DNA of 14,063 bases from JBHIBR01 sp046759145 [NCBI: Nitrospinota bacterium] (GTDB lineage: Bacteria > UBA8248), in NCBI GenBank assembly GCA_046759145.1, contig JBHIBR010000010.1, positions 1 to 14,063 of the forward strand, in the 5' to 3' direction. Positions 14,001-14,063 of this stretch are shown piece after piece. The notes under the pieces were generated by a model. That model saw nothing but the letters and a program-made list of their open reading frames with translations, had not been told where the DNA came from and ran no database searches. Each line of letters opens with the position of its first letter. The first letter of the stretch is position 1. The position numbers and the translations under genes were made by a program.

Positions 14001-14063
14001 CGTAATCTGGGCCTTGGAGCAAACCGTCGCCATGCGACAGGACCTAGAGACCTTTCTCGAATC
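11017..14063 (+). CDS. Type ISP/IIG single-chain restriction-modification enzyme, 3' end cut by the window
   Basis: One frame runs from ATG 11017 to the window end: 1,015 codons without a stop. AGGTGAG lies 6 nt before the ATG. Residues about 1-150 hold a PD-(D/E)xK nuclease site: P65-D66 then E81-A-K83 (IGHIEAK). A helical linker follows (about 150-310). The N6-adenine methylase core has FYEDFL, then AGVYYTPPPVV (329-339), SAM motif I DPAVGTGTYL (369-378) and catalytic NPPY (491-494). The C-terminal part matches the ISP specificity region: YGYRPLDRQFF (753-763), a YAVLACEAY segment with PRVPFP, and VSGYEVLRQWLERR near the end. Such enzymes methylate one adenine and cut unmodified foreign DNA. 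No Walker A motif or helicase block is visible, unlike LlaBIII-type ISP enzymes. The near-complete C-terminal pattern implies the stop lies close beyond the window. Codon use is far more AT-rich than in the genes upstream, indicating horizontal transfer. Confidence 0.9.
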   Translation, partial: MSAERVQTALQEYASGIRSIRLDPNHHPETSLYTKFEEVLREIAKELGLPIEIIQQYTAGEAGAPDFGIKRPRFALIGHIEAKEPEKNLDHLTGRDRQQFERYLDLPNWILTNFWELRLYQDGKLVDRAELVPKVALDPARKKAVVPHHDPHKALFLLEAFLRRSPSPIKNAAQLCAELARSARLVRAAVCDALESPDSGNAKALRQVFDEFKDALFSDLDEAKFADAYAQTLAYGLLLARKTTGKELELESAHRFVDEMQHRLLSATLRLLAQPEVTRIIGWTTRSLIDLVNRVDPAILLVDRLGRDPILYFYEDFLAAYDEALRKQAGVYYTPPPVVNFQTRCIQRLLREVFGKPLGFADDGVEVLDPAVGTGTYLVSALKEGAQAVESAMGEGAVPQYVSSMLDHLHGFELLVGPYTVAHFRQATAAQELGGSPSARLPIFLTDTLEPAHTKKAFMGSFGFMSAPITEERQETDHVKSEVPIMVILGNPPYGRGKAISGWVWEELLEDFRKQVPKEERVNLKNLAEKYVYFYRWATWKLFEQDSSPKRGILSFISNRSFLEGGAFSGMRAMFRKRFERIFVIDLHGNKRPALPAHVARDENVFPETQVGITITFCIAGGKKTSHEAEVYYTEVWGDADQKDQWLNRADLSTIEYVPVEGQGIDPFLPSLTKVFGEWPELKGEVFRKAFSGIETNRDSFTVAPDPRILEHRFGVFKASRPAQRREIFHESRDRGAGAVAALVLNKKWISRYGYRPLDRQFFINHRAFIDWTRPSLQKAWGDKNVAIATLPKGHGTGPVVFAHCFLPDRHCFRGSYGGHIFPLWIRDGAQEETDPNDAHNFRLELVQALQKGLRKAISADEFFAFCYAVLACEAYSRRFGRDLARSFPRVPFPKSTTLFSAGAALGKRLLALHTFEESYPNDGSIGLEGKPKTIGTPEYLDEPQVLLIGENARIRPVTPDAWGYQVSGYEVLRQWLERREALSLDRRMIRELFNVIWALEQTVAMRQDLETFLE

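Noticed and set aside
1-14063. CRISPR array, insertion sequence, integrase or phage genes
   Set aside because: No regularly spaced repeats, transposase motifs or integrase motifs were seen on either strand.

Overview
The window is 14 kb of bacterial DNA. Positions 1 to about 10,990 are very GC-rich (42 of 60 bases are G or C at 10801-10860). Codons mostly end in G or C, genes are packed tightly, and GTG and TTG starts occur. The lipobox protein, an AmgK-type sugar kinase and exported proteins suggest a Gram-negative, probably environmental, lineage. High-GC groups such as Desulfobacterota, Methylomirabilota or Tectomicrobia would fit, but nothing here fixes the phylum.

Layout, left to right. 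The 3' end of rsmE (16S rRNA methyltransferase) is followed 5 bp later by purD (purine synthesis) and a small unknown lipoprotein. Next come three genes joined by two ATGA stop/start overlaps: a TIM-barrel sugar isomerase/epimerase-like protein, an AmgK-like anomeric sugar kinase and a GNAT-fold protein. They end at a strong hairpin. The kinase gene carries two in-frame, palindrome-rich insertions that look like REP-type elements inside a coding region. Then follow a 3-hydroxyisobutyrate-dehydrogenase-family enzyme (+) and, convergent to it, an exported retropepsin-like protein (-). The latter has a good sigma70-like promoter that faces a second promoter candidate for a class III CoA-transferase (+). 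An acyl-CoA dehydrogenase, a 39-codon ORF of uncertain status and an exported metallo-beta-lactamase-fold protein come next.

From about 10,990 the composition changes sharply (29 of 60 G or C at 11041-11100). One reading frame then stays open from 11017 to the window end, giving 1,015 codons with no stop. It is a single-chain restriction-modification enzyme of the type ISP/IIG class: a PD-(D/E)xK nuclease site, an N6-adenine methylase core with NPPY, and a target-recognition and C-terminal region, with no helicase motor visible. It appears to be the left edge of an acquired defence locus.

Functionally, the CoA-transferase, acyl-CoA dehydrogenase and HIBDH-family enzyme suggest acyl-CoA or branched-chain acid catabolism. 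The kinase operon suggests sugar or cell-wall sugar salvage. The most unusual features are the palindromic in-frame insertions in the kinase and the restriction-modification enzyme at the compositional boundary.
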